DNA from: Variovorax sp. CF079
GTDB taxonomy: Bacteria > Pseudomonadota > Gammaproteobacteria > Burkholderiales > Burkholderiaceae_C
Assembly: GCF_900101545.1 (NCBI RefSeq)
Contig: NZ_FMZU01000011.1
Location: 62,001-126,000, forward strand
Direction of reading: 5' to 3'
DNA: 64,000 bases
A program made the position numbers and the translations under genes. The notes under the pieces are model-generated. The model was not told the DNA's origin, searched no databases, and worked only from the letters and a program-made list of their open reading frames with translations. Below are positions 56,548-64,000 of the stretch, piece by piece (positions within the stretch are counted from its first letter, which is position 1; each line of letters starts with the position of its first letter).

Positions 56548-57921
56548 TCAGCGCACGTCGCGGTCACGCGAGCGGCCGTCGCGCGCACGCGCGTCGCCGG
56601 ATGAAGGCGGTACGACCGGAATCACGGACGACTGCGGCGGCGCGGTGCCGGCGACGTTGGGACTGGCGCCGTCGACCGGAGTGCCGGCGGCGTTCTGGCC
56701 GCTCATCTGCACCAGCTTGTCGAGCGGCAGGTACAGCAGGTTCGAACCCTGCTTGGAGTCGACCAGCACCTTGGTGGTGCTGGCGTAGATCTGCTGCATG
56801 GCGTCGGTGTACATGCGGTCGCGGGTGACCTGCGGCGCCTTCTGGTATTCGGTCAGCACCGAAGCGAAGCGCTGCGCATCGCCCTGTGCCTGCGCGATGA
56901 TCCGCGCCTTGTAGGCCTCGGATTCCTCCTTCAGGCGCGAAGCGGTACCGGTGGCACGCGGCACCACGTCGTTGGCATAGGCCTGCGCTTCGTTCTTGGT
57001 GCGTTCGCGTTCCTGCCCGGCTTTGAGCACGTCGTCGAAGGAGGCCTGCACCTGCTCCGGCGGGCGCACGCCGCCCTGCTGCAGGTTGATGCCGACGACC
57101 TCGACGCCGACCTTGTAGCGGTCCAGGATGGTCTGCATCAGGGCGCGCACGCGCGGCGCGATCTGGTCGCGTTCCTCGGCGAGGGCCGCGTCCATCTTCA
57201 TCTTGCCGACCACTTCGCGCACCGCCGTTTCGGCGACCTGCACCACGGTGTCGGCCGGTGTCTTGCTCTCGTAGAGATAGGCGCGCGCATCGCTCAGGCG
57301 GTACTGCACGGCGAACTTGATCTCGACGATGTTCTCGTCTTCGGTCAGCATGGCCGATTCGCGCAGGCCGGTGGAACGCACGATGGTGTCGCGCCCCACG
57401 TCGGTGGAGCGGATCTGGGTCACGACCACGAGCTCGTGGCGCTGGATCGGATAAGGCAGCCGCCAGTTGAAGCCGGCGCCCACGGTTGCCTTGTAGCGGC
57501 CGAACTGCGTGATCACGGCCTGCTGGCCTTCGTTGACGATGAAGAAGCCGGTGCCCAGCCAGATCAGAACCGCGACCGCGGCGACCAGGCCCAGGCCGAC
57601 GCCCGCGTTCTTCATGTCGGGCTTGAGGCCACCGCCGTTGCCGCCGTTCGGGCGCCCGCCGTTGCCATTGCCGCGGCCGCCGAACAGGCCGCCGAGCTTG
57701 CGGTTGAAGTCGCGCCAGAGTTCGTCGAGGTCCGGCGGCCCCTGGTTCGGGCCCTGGCCGCGCGGGCGATTGTTGTTGCCGGGCGGAGGCGTCGGCTCGT
57801 CGTCGGGGCGGTTCGCATTCGGACGCTCGCCGTTCGAGGAGGGCTCATCGCCCCGGCCCCATCGTCCGTCGTTCAGGTTGAACATGCCCTGAAATCGTCT
57901 CCACACTGGCTTTGCATTCAT
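56548..57921 (-). CDS. hflK: Protease modulator HflK
   Basis: A 457-residue SPFH protein. A long cytoplasmic arm (1-125) rich in Gly, Pro, Asn and Arg precedes the membrane segment at about 130-152 (VGLGLVAAVAVLIWLGTGFF region). The SPFH domain then follows (NEGQQAVITQFGRYKATVG), and a coiled-coil near 330-370. The C-terminus is a low-complexity arm. It partners HflC in modulating FtsH. The ATG at 57921 is followed by NAKPVWRRFQGMFNLNDG, which matches the family. Confidence 0.93.
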   Translation of the reverse strand: MNAKPVWRRFQGMFNLNDGRWGRGDEPSSNGERPNANRPDDEPTPPPGNNNRPRGQGPNQGPPDLDELWRDFNRKLGGLFGGRGNGNGGRPNGGNGGGLKPDMKNAGVGLGLVAAVAVLIWLGTGFFIVNEGQQAVITQFGRYKATVGAGFNWRLPYPIQRHELVVVTQIRSTDVGRDTIVRSTGLRESAMLTEDENIVEIKFAVQYRLSDARAYLYESKTPADTVVQVAETAVREVVGKMKMDAALAEERDQIAPRVRALMQTILDRYKVGVEVVGINLQQGGVRPPEQVQASFDDVLKAGQERERTKNEAQAYANDVVPRATGTASRLKEESEAYKARIIAQAQGDAQRFASVLTEYQKAPQVTRDRMYTDAMQQIYASTTKVLVDSKQGSNLLYLPLDKLVQMSGQNAAGTPVDGASPNVAGTAPPQSSVIPVVPPSSGDARARDGRSRDRDVR

Positions 57922-57961
57922 TCGGTTCTGTTCTCTCGTCAGTGAGGGGGGATTGTGCCAA

Positions 57962-59131
57962 TCAGTTGGCGGCATCGTGCAATTCGGTGTCGTACTCTGG
58001 GGTCATGGCCTCGTTCATCGACTGCGACCGTTGCGCGAGTTCGGCGCGGAGCGCCGGAACCCCCTCGCCGGTGTGGGCGCTCAGGAAGACGCGAAGCATC
58101 TGCACGCCATCGACGTCGATCTCGTCGCGCAGATGCAGGGGGTGTTGCGTACTTTCAAGTGCATCGAGCTTGTTGAACACCAGGAGCTGCGGCACCGTGT
58201 CGGCGCCGATTTCCTTCAGCACTGCCTGCACCTCGGCCATCTGCTCGGGATGGTGGGGGTTGGAAGCATCCACCACATGCAGCAGCAAGTCAGCATCGAC
58301 CGCCTCCTGCAAGGTGGCCTTGAAGGCATCGATCAGGCCGTGAGGCAGCTCGCGAATGAAACCCACGGTGTCGGAGATCGACACCTTGCGGCGAGCATCG
58401 CCCAGGTACAGGTGCCGCGTGGTGGTATCCAGCGTCGCGAACAGCTGGTCGGCCGCATAGGCGCGCGCCTTCACCAGCGCATTGAACAGCGAGGACTTGC
58501 CGGCGTTGGTGTAGCCGACCAGCGAGATGTTGAAGGTGTCGCGCCGCTCGCGCTGGCGGCGCTGGGTGCCACGCTGGCGATGCACCTTGGCGAGCCGTTC
58601 GCGCGTGCGCTTGATGGACTCGCCGATCATCCGGCGGTCGAGTTCGATCTGCGTTTCGCCTGGGCCGCCGCGCGTGCCGATGCCGCCGCGCTGGCGCTCC
58701 AGGTGAGACCAGCGCCGCACCAGCCGCGTGCTGAGATACTGCAGCCGCGCCAGTTCGACCTGCAACTTGCCCTCGTGCGAACGTGCGCGCTGGGCGAAGA
58801 TTTCGAGGATCAGGAAAGTGCGGTCGTACACCGCCACCCCGAGCTGGCGCTCGAGGTTGCGTTGCTGCGCCGGGCTCAGCGCCTGGTCGAAGACCACTTC
58901 GCTCGCGCGATGCAGATCGGCCAGCTCGCGGATTTCATCGGCCTTGCCGCTACCGACGAACAGCGCCGCATCGGGCGCCTTGCGTTTGCACACCAGGCGC
59001 GCGACCGGCTCGAGGCCTGCGGTCTGCGCGAGCAGGCCAAGTTCCTCGAGTTCGCCGTCGAAATGGGGCAACCCGAAATCGACACCGACGAGTACGACGG
59101 CGCCCTCTTTCCGGGAAATCAGTTCAGACAA
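57962..59131 (-). CDS. hflX: GTPase HflX
   Basis: A 389-residue ribosome-associated GTPase that helps rescue or split stalled ribosomes, especially under heat. The N-terminal HflX domain ends near 190 with a glycine-rich helical linker (GIGTRGGPGETQIELDRRMI). The G domain has G1 GYTNAGKSSLFNAL, G3 DTVGFIRELPHGL and G4 NKLD. It lies between hfq and hflK, the usual order in beta- and gammaproteobacteria. Confidence 0.94.
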   Translation of the reverse strand: MSELISRKEGAVVLVGVDFGLPHFDGELEELGLLAQTAGLEPVARLVCKRKAPDAALFVGSGKADEIRELADLHRASEVVFDQALSPAQQRNLERQLGVAVYDRTFLILEIFAQRARSHEGKLQVELARLQYLSTRLVRRWSHLERQRGGIGTRGGPGETQIELDRRMIGESIKRTRERLAKVHRQRGTQRRQRERRDTFNISLVGYTNAGKSSLFNALVKARAYAADQLFATLDTTTRHLYLGDARRKVSISDTVGFIRELPHGLIDAFKATLQEAVDADLLLHVVDASNPHHPEQMAEVQAVLKEIGADTVPQLLVFNKLDALESTQHPLHLRDEIDVDGVQMLRVFLSAHTGEGVPALRAELAQRSQSMNEAMTPEYDTELHDAAN

Positions 59132-59185
59132 GCGGAATCAAATTGGAAGAAAGCGCGGCGGGCGAGCCGCCGCGCTCCGTGCCGA

Positions 59186-59431
59186 TCAGGCGGCTGCTTC
59201 GTCGTTCTCGGCAGCCGAGAAGTTGACGGCCCGACCCGGCACGATGGTGGAGATGGCGTGCTTGTAGACCATCTGGGTCACCGTATTGCGAAGCAACACG
59301 ACGTACTGGTCAAACGACTCGATCTGACCTTGCAGCTTGATGCCGTTGACCAGATAAATCGAAACCGGCACGTGCTCGCGACGCAAGGTGTTCAGGAAGG
59401 GGTCTTGTAGGAGTTGCCCTTTATTGCTCAC
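59186..59431 (-). CDS. hfq: RNA chaperone Hfq
   Basis: An 81-residue Sm-like protein: [20 protein letters not shown], then [20 protein letters not shown] (Sm1) and [14 protein letters not shown] (Sm2, with the KH pair). It is a hexamer that pairs small RNAs with mRNAs. The GTG start at 59431 is chosen because GGAG lies about 6 bases upstream; an in-frame TTG at 59449 would add six residues. It starts 185 bp downstream of the der stop, and that gap (59432-59615) probably holds its own promoter. Confidence 0.95.
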   Translation of the reverse strand: MSNKGQLLQDPFLNTLRREHVPVSIYLVNGIKLQGQIESFDQYVVLLRNTVTQMVYKHAISTIVPGRAVNFSAAENDEAAA

Positions 59432-59615
59432 GATATTCTCCGTGTTCAAGAGTAGTTGTTGGAACCGGTCACCTTAACACAGCACTTCCGCACTGCAGCA
59501 CGAAACCCGAATAGCCTTCCAAAAATAACGGCACCTAAAAGCGGGAACTTCGGGCGCCGGCATCGCTCAACGGTGGTCAATGGACGCCAAGCGCCCCATC
59601 CGGGGGCACGGGCCT

Positions 59616-60962
59616 TCAGCCCTCCTTGTCTGCGTACGGATTGTGCGAGGTCTTGAGCTCGATGCGCAAGGGCGTACCGACAAGGTCGAATTCCTTGCGG
59701 AAGCGCCCCTCGAGAAAGCGCTTGTAGGCGTCGGTGACGTGTTCCAGCGAGTTGCCGTGGATGACGATCACCGGCGGGTTCATGCCGCCCTGGTGGGCGT
59801 AGCGCAGCTTGGGCCGGAACATGCCGGACTTCTTGGGCGCCTGGAACTGCACCGCCTCCATCAGCAGCCGCGTGAGCACCGGCGTGGACATCTTGCGGGT
59901 GGCCGACTTGTGAGCCTGGGCGATGGCCTGCCAGACCGGCCCCAGCCCCTGGCGCTTGATGGCGGAAATGAAGTGCAGCGCGGCGAACTTGAGGAAGGGC
60001 AGCCGGGTCTCGATCTGGCGCTGGATCTGCTCGCGCTGGTAGCTATCGATCGCGTCCCACTTGTTGATCGCGATCACCACCGCGCGCCCGCTTTCGAGGA
60101 TGTAGCCCGCGATATGGGCGTCCTGATCGGTCACGCCCTGCGTGGCGTCGAGCAGCAGCAGGACCACGTTGGCCGATTCGATCGCCTGCAGGGTCTTGAC
60201 CACCGAGAACTTCTCGATCGCCTCGAACACCCTGCCCTTGCGGCGCAGCCCCGCGGTGTCGATCAGCTCGAAACGCTGGCCGTTGCGCTCGAAGGGCACG
60301 GCGATCGCGTCGCGCGTGGTGCCGGGCAGGTCGAAGGCGACCAGGCGCTCCTCGCCGAGCCAGGTGTTGATCAGGGTCGACTTGCCGACGTTGGGGCGGC
60401 CCGCGACCGCCAGCTTGATCGGCTTGTTGTTGGCCTCTTCCTCTTCGGCCTCCTCGTCGGGATCGGGCAGCCCGAGCGGCTCGAGCGCGAGTTCGACCAG
60501 GCTGCGGATGCCTTGCCCGTGCGCCGCCGAGATGCCGTGCACCTCGCCGAAGCCGAGTTCGTAGAAGTCGACCAGCTTCGCGCCATCCTGCATGCCTTCG
60601 GCCTTGTTGGCCACCAGCACGCAGGGCTTGCCCAGCCGGCGCAGTTCATTGGCGATGTCGTGGTCCTGCGCCGAGATTCCCTCGCGCGCATCGACCACGA
60701 AGATCACCACGTCGGCCTCGGCCACGGCCTGGCGCGTCTGCTTGGCCATCTCCTTGAAGATGCCGCTGCCCGCGTCGGGCTCGAAGCCGCCGGTGTCGAT
60801 CACGATGAACTCGTGCTTGCCCTGGCGGCCGTTGCCGTAGTGGCGATCGCGCGTGAGGCCTGCGAAGTCGGCGACGATGGCGTCGCGCGTCTGGGTGAGG
60901 CGATTGAACAGCGTCGACTTGCCGACGTTGGGACGCCCGACCAGCGCAATGACCGGTTTCAT
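59616..60962 (-). CDS. der: Ribosome biogenesis GTPase Der
   Basis: A 448-residue protein with two tandem G domains: G1 motifs [17 protein letters not shown] near 6 and [16 protein letters not shown] near 185, linked by an acidic [13 protein letters not shown] stretch. The C-terminal KH-like domain contacts RNA. It is essential for 50S subunit assembly. It lies 18 bp after bamB and upstream of hfq in the conserved block. Confidence 0.95.
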   Translation of the reverse strand: MKPVIALVGRPNVGKSTLFNRLTQTRDAIVADFAGLTRDRHYGNGRQGKHEFIVIDTGGFEPDAGSGIFKEMAKQTRQAVAEADVVIFVVDAREGISAQDHDIANELRRLGKPCVLVANKAEGMQDGAKLVDFYELGFGEVHGISAAHGQGIRSLVELALEPLGLPDPDEEAEEEEANNKPIKLAVAGRPNVGKSTLINTWLGEERLVAFDLPGTTRDAIAVPFERNGQRFELIDTAGLRRKGRVFEAIEKFSVVKTLQAIESANVVLLLLDATQGVTDQDAHIAGYILESGRAVVIAINKWDAIDSYQREQIQRQIETRLPFLKFAALHFISAIKRQGLGPVWQAIAQAHKSATRKMSTPVLTRLLMEAVQFQAPKKSGMFRPKLRYAHQGGMNPPVIVIHGNSLEHVTDAYKRFLEGRFRKEFDLVGTPLRIELKTSHNPYADKEG

Positions 60963-60980
60963 GGTCGGGCTCTCGATCGA

Positions 60981-62123
60981 TTATTCAGGCCGATAGCCGA
61001 ACACGCCGCCATTGCGGGTGACGACCACGACCGTGTTGCCGGAAAGCACCGGCGTCGCGGCGATGGCCGAGCCATCGGGGGTGAGGCGGTTCAGCGGCGC
61101 GCCGTCCTCGCGCGAGATCAGATGCACGAGGCCGGTGCTGTCGCCGATGATCAGCGAGCGGCCGACCGCGAGCGGCGCGGTCAGGGTGCGGTACTTGAAA
61201 CTCTCGATCTGCCAGGCGCGCTCGCCGTCGGCGCGGCGCCAGGCCACCACATTGCCGTTTTCCTCGGTGCCGTAGACGAAGCGGTCGTCGCCGCTCACGC
61301 CGTCCGCGCCCGTGGCGGGCTTGCTCCAGAGCAGCGCGCCGCGCGAGGTGTCCACACAGCCGACGCTCGCATAGTAGGCGCGCGCGCAGACGACATCGCC
61401 GACGCGGCTCACGCTGCCGGTCAGGTCGACCAGGCGCTCGACGTCGTTCGTGCCGCGCGGTGCGGCGATCGGCGATTCCCAGCGCGAAATGCCGTTGGCC
61501 GGATTGATGCCGGCGAGCCGGCCGCCGATACCGCTCACCAGGGTGTCGCCCACGGCGATCAGCACCCCGGGCCTCTTCAGCACCAGGTTTTCGGCGGTAC
61601 GCTGCTGTGCCCAAAGGCGACGACCGCTCTGGCCGTCCCAGGCGCTGGTGCTGCGGTCGGCAGCCTGCACGAAGACGCGACGGCCGGCCACCAGCGGCGC
61701 GGTGTACGCCTGGGCCGTGAGCCGCTGCTTCCACAGCACCTTGCCGCTTTGCATGGCGACCAAGTCATTGTTGGCGGTGACGACGGCAACCAGCGATCCA
61801 TCGCTGCCCACGCCGGCCACCAGCGGCGCACCGGCACTGGCACGCCACGATTCCTGCCCCGAACGCGCATCGATCATGACCACTGTGCCGTCGGTGGCGG
61901 CCACCGCCACCATGTCGCCGCTCACGTTGGTCGCCAGCGGGAAGCTCACCGCCGGAATGCGCACGCTCCAGGCCTGCCGAACGCCCAGGAGTGCCGGGTT
62001 GGCCGACAGTTCCGCGGGCTTGGGTTTGGGCGTGCCCGAGCAGGCCGCGAGCGCGGCGACCACGACCGCGGCCGCACCAGCGCGCAGGATGAATGCAGGA
62101 GTCACGAAACGCTTGAAATTCAT
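60981..62123 (-). CDS. bamB: Outer membrane assembly lipoprotein BamB
   Basis: A 380-residue beta-propeller lipoprotein of the BAM complex that inserts outer-membrane proteins. Signal peptide and lipobox VVAALAAC near residue 28, then PQQ/propeller repeats such as VVMIDARSGQESWRASAGAP and TSAWDGQSGRRLWAQQRT. Its ATG overlaps the yfgM stop by four bases (ATGA), so translation is likely coupled. Confidence 0.93.
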   Translation of the reverse strand: MNFKRFVTPAFILRAGAAAVVVAALAACSGTPKPKPAELSANPALLGVRQAWSVRIPAVSFPLATNVSGDMVAVAATDGTVVMIDARSGQESWRASAGAPLVAGVGSDGSLVAVVTANNDLVAMQSGKVLWKQRLTAQAYTAPLVAGRRVFVQAADRSTSAWDGQSGRRLWAQQRTAENLVLKRPGVLIAVGDTLVSGIGGRLAGINPANGISRWESPIAAPRGTNDVERLVDLTGSVSRVGDVVCARAYYASVGCVDTSRGALLWSKPATGADGVSGDDRFVYGTEENGNVVAWRRADGERAWQIESFKYRTLTAPLAVGRSLIIGDSTGLVHLISREDGAPLNRLTPDGSAIAATPVLSGNTVVVVTRNGGVFGYRPE

Positions 62124-62815
62124 GGTGTGGTCTTGGCAGGGGTGGCGGTGCCGGCAGCGGCCGGTGCCAGGCTCTTCGGGTCGACGCCGACGGCGTTGAG
62201 CTTGATCTCGACCAGGCGGCGGTAGTCGGTGCCGGGCGCGAAGGCGGTCCAGGCCTTCTGGTACTCAGCCTTGGCCTCGTCGCGCTTGCCCTGCGCCAGG
62301 TGGATGTCGCCCTTGCGGTCGGCCACCAGCGCTTCGAACTCCTTGGGCACGTTGCCCGAAAGTTGTTTGAGCGCCTCGTCGTAGGACTTGGCTTCGAGCA
62401 GTTCGGCGGCCAGGCGCAGCTTGGCGACGGCCTGGTAGCCCGGATCGACGGCATGCTCGGCCACCCACGCGAGCGCTGTGCGCGAGGCGTTGGCATTGCC
62501 CTTCTCGTTCAAGGTCTTGGCCGCCAGCAGGCCGGCCTGCTGGGCGTAGGCGGTGCCGGCGAACTTCTCCTTCATGTCGGCCAGCGCGCGCTCGATGCGA
62601 GCCACGTCGCCCGCCTGCGCACTGCGTTCGATCTCGTCATAGAGCACCGAAGCGCGCGCCGCCTTGTCGCGCTGGAAAAACTGCCAGCCGTTCCACGCCA
62701 TGAAGGCGCCGGCCGACAGCAGCACGAACCAGGTGATCAGCGTGCCGTAGGTGTTCCAGAAATGCCGGAGCTGGTCGAGCTGTTCCTGTTCTTCGAGGTC
62801 GAGATGGGTTGCCAT
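62120..62815 (-). CDS. yfgM: YfgM-type tetratricopeptide membrane protein
   Basis: A 231-residue protein with a cytoplasmic N-terminus (HLDLEEQEQLDQLRHFWNTYG), one membrane segment at about 24-42, and a periplasmic TPR region (DVARIERALADMKEKFAGTA, LNEKGNANASRTALAWVAEH). YfgM is an ancillary subunit of the SecYEG translocon that hands proteins to periplasmic chaperones. It lies 6 bp after hisS and overlaps bamB by four bases. Confidence 0.9.
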   Translation of the reverse strand: MATHLDLEEQEQLDQLRHFWNTYGTLITWFVLLSAGAFMAWNGWQFFQRDKAARASVLYDEIERSAQAGDVARIERALADMKEKFAGTAYAQQAGLLAAKTLNEKGNANASRTALAWVAEHAVDPGYQAVAKLRLAAELLEAKSYDEALKQLSGNVPKEFEALVADRKGDIHLAQGKRDEAKAEYQKAWTAFAPGTDYRRLVEIKLNAVGVDPKSLAPAAAGTATPAKTTP

Positions 62816-62821
62816 GCGCTG

Positions 62822-64000
62822 TCAGTTGTTGGGAGCCGGGGATTGTAGGGTGGCGGCCCAGGCGGGCAGCTCGGCCAGCGGGCGGGCAGTCTGCGCCCCG
62901 CTGCCGTCGCGCAGCGCCTTGACCGTGACCTCGCCGCGCGCGAGTTCGTCGGCGCCGAAGACCAGTGCGTGCGCGGCGCCGCTGGCGTCGGCCTTCTTGA
63001 ACTGCGACTTGAAGCTGCCGAGGCCGTCGGCGGTGGCCGCGTGCATCTGCACGCGCACGCCGGCATCGCGCAGCTGCTGCAGCGTGCGCAGCGCGACCGG
63101 CATCGCCGCCGCATCCGGCACCACCGCGTAGGCATCGGGGGTCGAAACGGGAACCGCCGTCCCCTGCTCCTTCAGCAACTCGAGCACACGCTCCACGCCG
63201 ATCGCCCAGCCCACCGCCGGCGCGGGCTTGCCGCCGAGCTGCTCGAACAGGCCGTCATAGCGCCCGCCAGCGCACACCGTACCCTGCGAGCCGAGCCGGT
63301 CGGTCACGAATTCGAAGACGCTGAGGTTGTAATAGTCGAGGCCGCGCACCAGGCGCGGGTTGATGGTGTAGGCGATGTCGTTGGCGTCGAGAATGGCCTT
63401 CAGCCCCTCGAAGTGCGCCAGCGACTCGGCGCCGAGAAAGTCGATCAGCTTCGGCGCCGACTCCACCACCGCCTTCATCGCCGGATTCTTGGTGTCTAGG
63501 ATGCGCAGCGGATTGCTGTGCAGGCGGCGCCTGGCATCCTCGTCGAGCTGGTCGGCGTGCGCGTCGAAGTGCGCGATGAGCTGGGCACGGTGCTGGGCGC
63601 GCTCGGCCGGCTGGCCCAGGCTGTTGATTTCCAGGCGCACGTCGGTCAGGCCGATGGCCTTCCACAGCCCACTGGCCAACAGGATCAGTTCGGCATCGAC
63701 GTCCGGCCCGGCGAAACCCAGCGCCTCGACGTCGATCTGGTGGAACTGGCGGAAGCGCCCGCGCTGCGGCTTCTCGCGCCGGAACATCGGGCCGATGGCC
63801 CACAGGCGCTTGCCGCCGTCGTAGAGCATGTTGTGCTCGATCGCGGCGCGTACGATGCCGGCGGTGTTCTCGGGGCGCAGCGTCAGGTGGTCGTTGTCGC
63901 CGTACTTGTCCGAGCGGTCGTGGAAGGAGTACATCTCCTTCTCGACGATGTCCGTGACCTCGCCGATGCCGCGCACGAAGAGCGCCGTGTGCTCCAGGAT
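62822..64000 (-). CDS. hisS: Histidyl-tRNA synthetase (N-terminal end outside the window)
   Basis: At least 392 residues of a class II synthetase that charges tRNA-His; the frame runs to the last base of the window, so the first 35 or so residues are missing. Motif 2 is seen in [15 protein letters not shown], the histidine motifs in [15 protein letters not shown] and [14 protein letters not shown], and motif 3 in [15 protein letters not shown]. The C-terminal anticodon domain ends near [11 protein letters not shown]. It heads the conserved hisS-yfgM-bamB-der block. Confidence 0.95.
   Translation of the reverse strand: MLEHTALFVRGIGEVTDIVEKEMYSFHDRSDKYGDNDHLTLRPENTAGIVRAAIEHNMLYDGGKRLWAIGPMFRREKPQRGRFRQFHQIDVEALGFAGPDVDAELILLASGLWKAIGLTDVRLEINSLGQPAERAQHRAQLIAHFDAHADQLDEDARRRLHSNPLRILDTKNPAMKAVVESAPKLIDFLGAESLAHFEGLKAILDANDIAYTINPRLVRGLDYYNLSVFEFVTDRLGSQGTVCAGGRYDGLFEQLGGKPAPAVGWAIGVERVLELLKEQGTAVPVSTPDAYAVVPDAAAMPVALRTLQQLRDAGVRVQMHAATADGLGSFKSQFKKADASGAAHALVFGADELARGEVTVKALRDGSGAQTARPLAELPAWAATLQSPAPNN

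Noticed and set aside
59431-59449. TTG start for hfq six codons upstream
   Set aside because: The GTG at 59431 has a GGAG at proper distance and gives the standard [12 protein letters not shown] start; the TTG lies before that ribosome site.
59580-62225. An 881-codon open frame on the plus strand
   Set aside because: Antisense to der and bamB, both well supported; the translation has no protein-like features.

Overview
The window is GC-rich chromosomal DNA of a betaproteobacterium, most likely Comamonadaceae and probably Variovorax or a close relative. This rests on gene order (the hisS-yfgM-bamB-der-hfq-hflX-hflK-hflC-hisZ-purA block), a CioA-type bd oxidase beside PHB genes, a Bug-type tricarboxylate-binding protein, and short GC-rich intergenic repeats of a kind I associate with this family. 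No rRNA, tRNA, CRISPR array or intact mobile element was seen. The only transposon trace is a broken IS110-type fragment at the left edge.

Region 1 (1-2068): an IS110 remnant, an orphan terminator, a bacterial PH-domain protein, a cupin and an Ap4A phosphorylase.

Region 2 (2115-24906): sixteen genes all on the minus strand with mostly very short gaps. In transcription order they are aceE, aceF, lpdA, an alpha/beta hydrolase, maeB, lipA, dctA, ndh, phaC, phaA, phaB, an unknown protein, cydA, cydB, dctB and dctD. Together they take up C4-dicarboxylates (DctA, sensed by DctBD), turn malate into pyruvate (MaeB) and then acetyl-CoA (PDH complex plus its lipoylating enzyme LipA). They store acetyl-CoA as polyhydroxybutyrate (PhaABC) and re-oxidise NADH through Ndh and a bd-type quinol oxidase. 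Upstream of aceE lies a consensus sigma-54 promoter with a 25-bp near-perfect palindrome about 120 bp further upstream. The last gene of the array encodes a sigma-54 activator (DctD). This is the most interesting feature of the window.

Region 3 (25208-33227): a small unknown protein, a nitroreductase, and CoA-ester genes (crotonase, a 2,4-dienoyl-CoA reductase-like SDR, a short family III CoA-transferase) with a Bug-type binding protein. Then comes a coupled pair of flavin/PNPOx-fold proteins, the second fused to a GAF domain and a putative winged helix, facing a hemerythrin.

Region 4 (33349-52128): mixed housekeeping and accessory genes. These include a broken lipoprotein gene, UspA, YgiQ, a MarR-GNAT regulator whose palindromic operator abuts its start codon, 3-hydroxybutyrate dehydrogenase with a patatin-like hydrolase, a split chromate transporter, and an aldo/keto reductase. 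Also here are two Hsp20 genes, RlmB, a lone LolD/YbbA-type ATPase opposite a GDSL esterase, cystathionine beta-lyase, an AraC regulator and a VOC protein.

Region 5 (52133-64000): the conserved translation, envelope and purine block on the minus strand, from hisS (cut by the right edge) through hfq and hflKC to purA and a phosphoribosyltransferase. Two copies of the intergenic repeats have entered this block.
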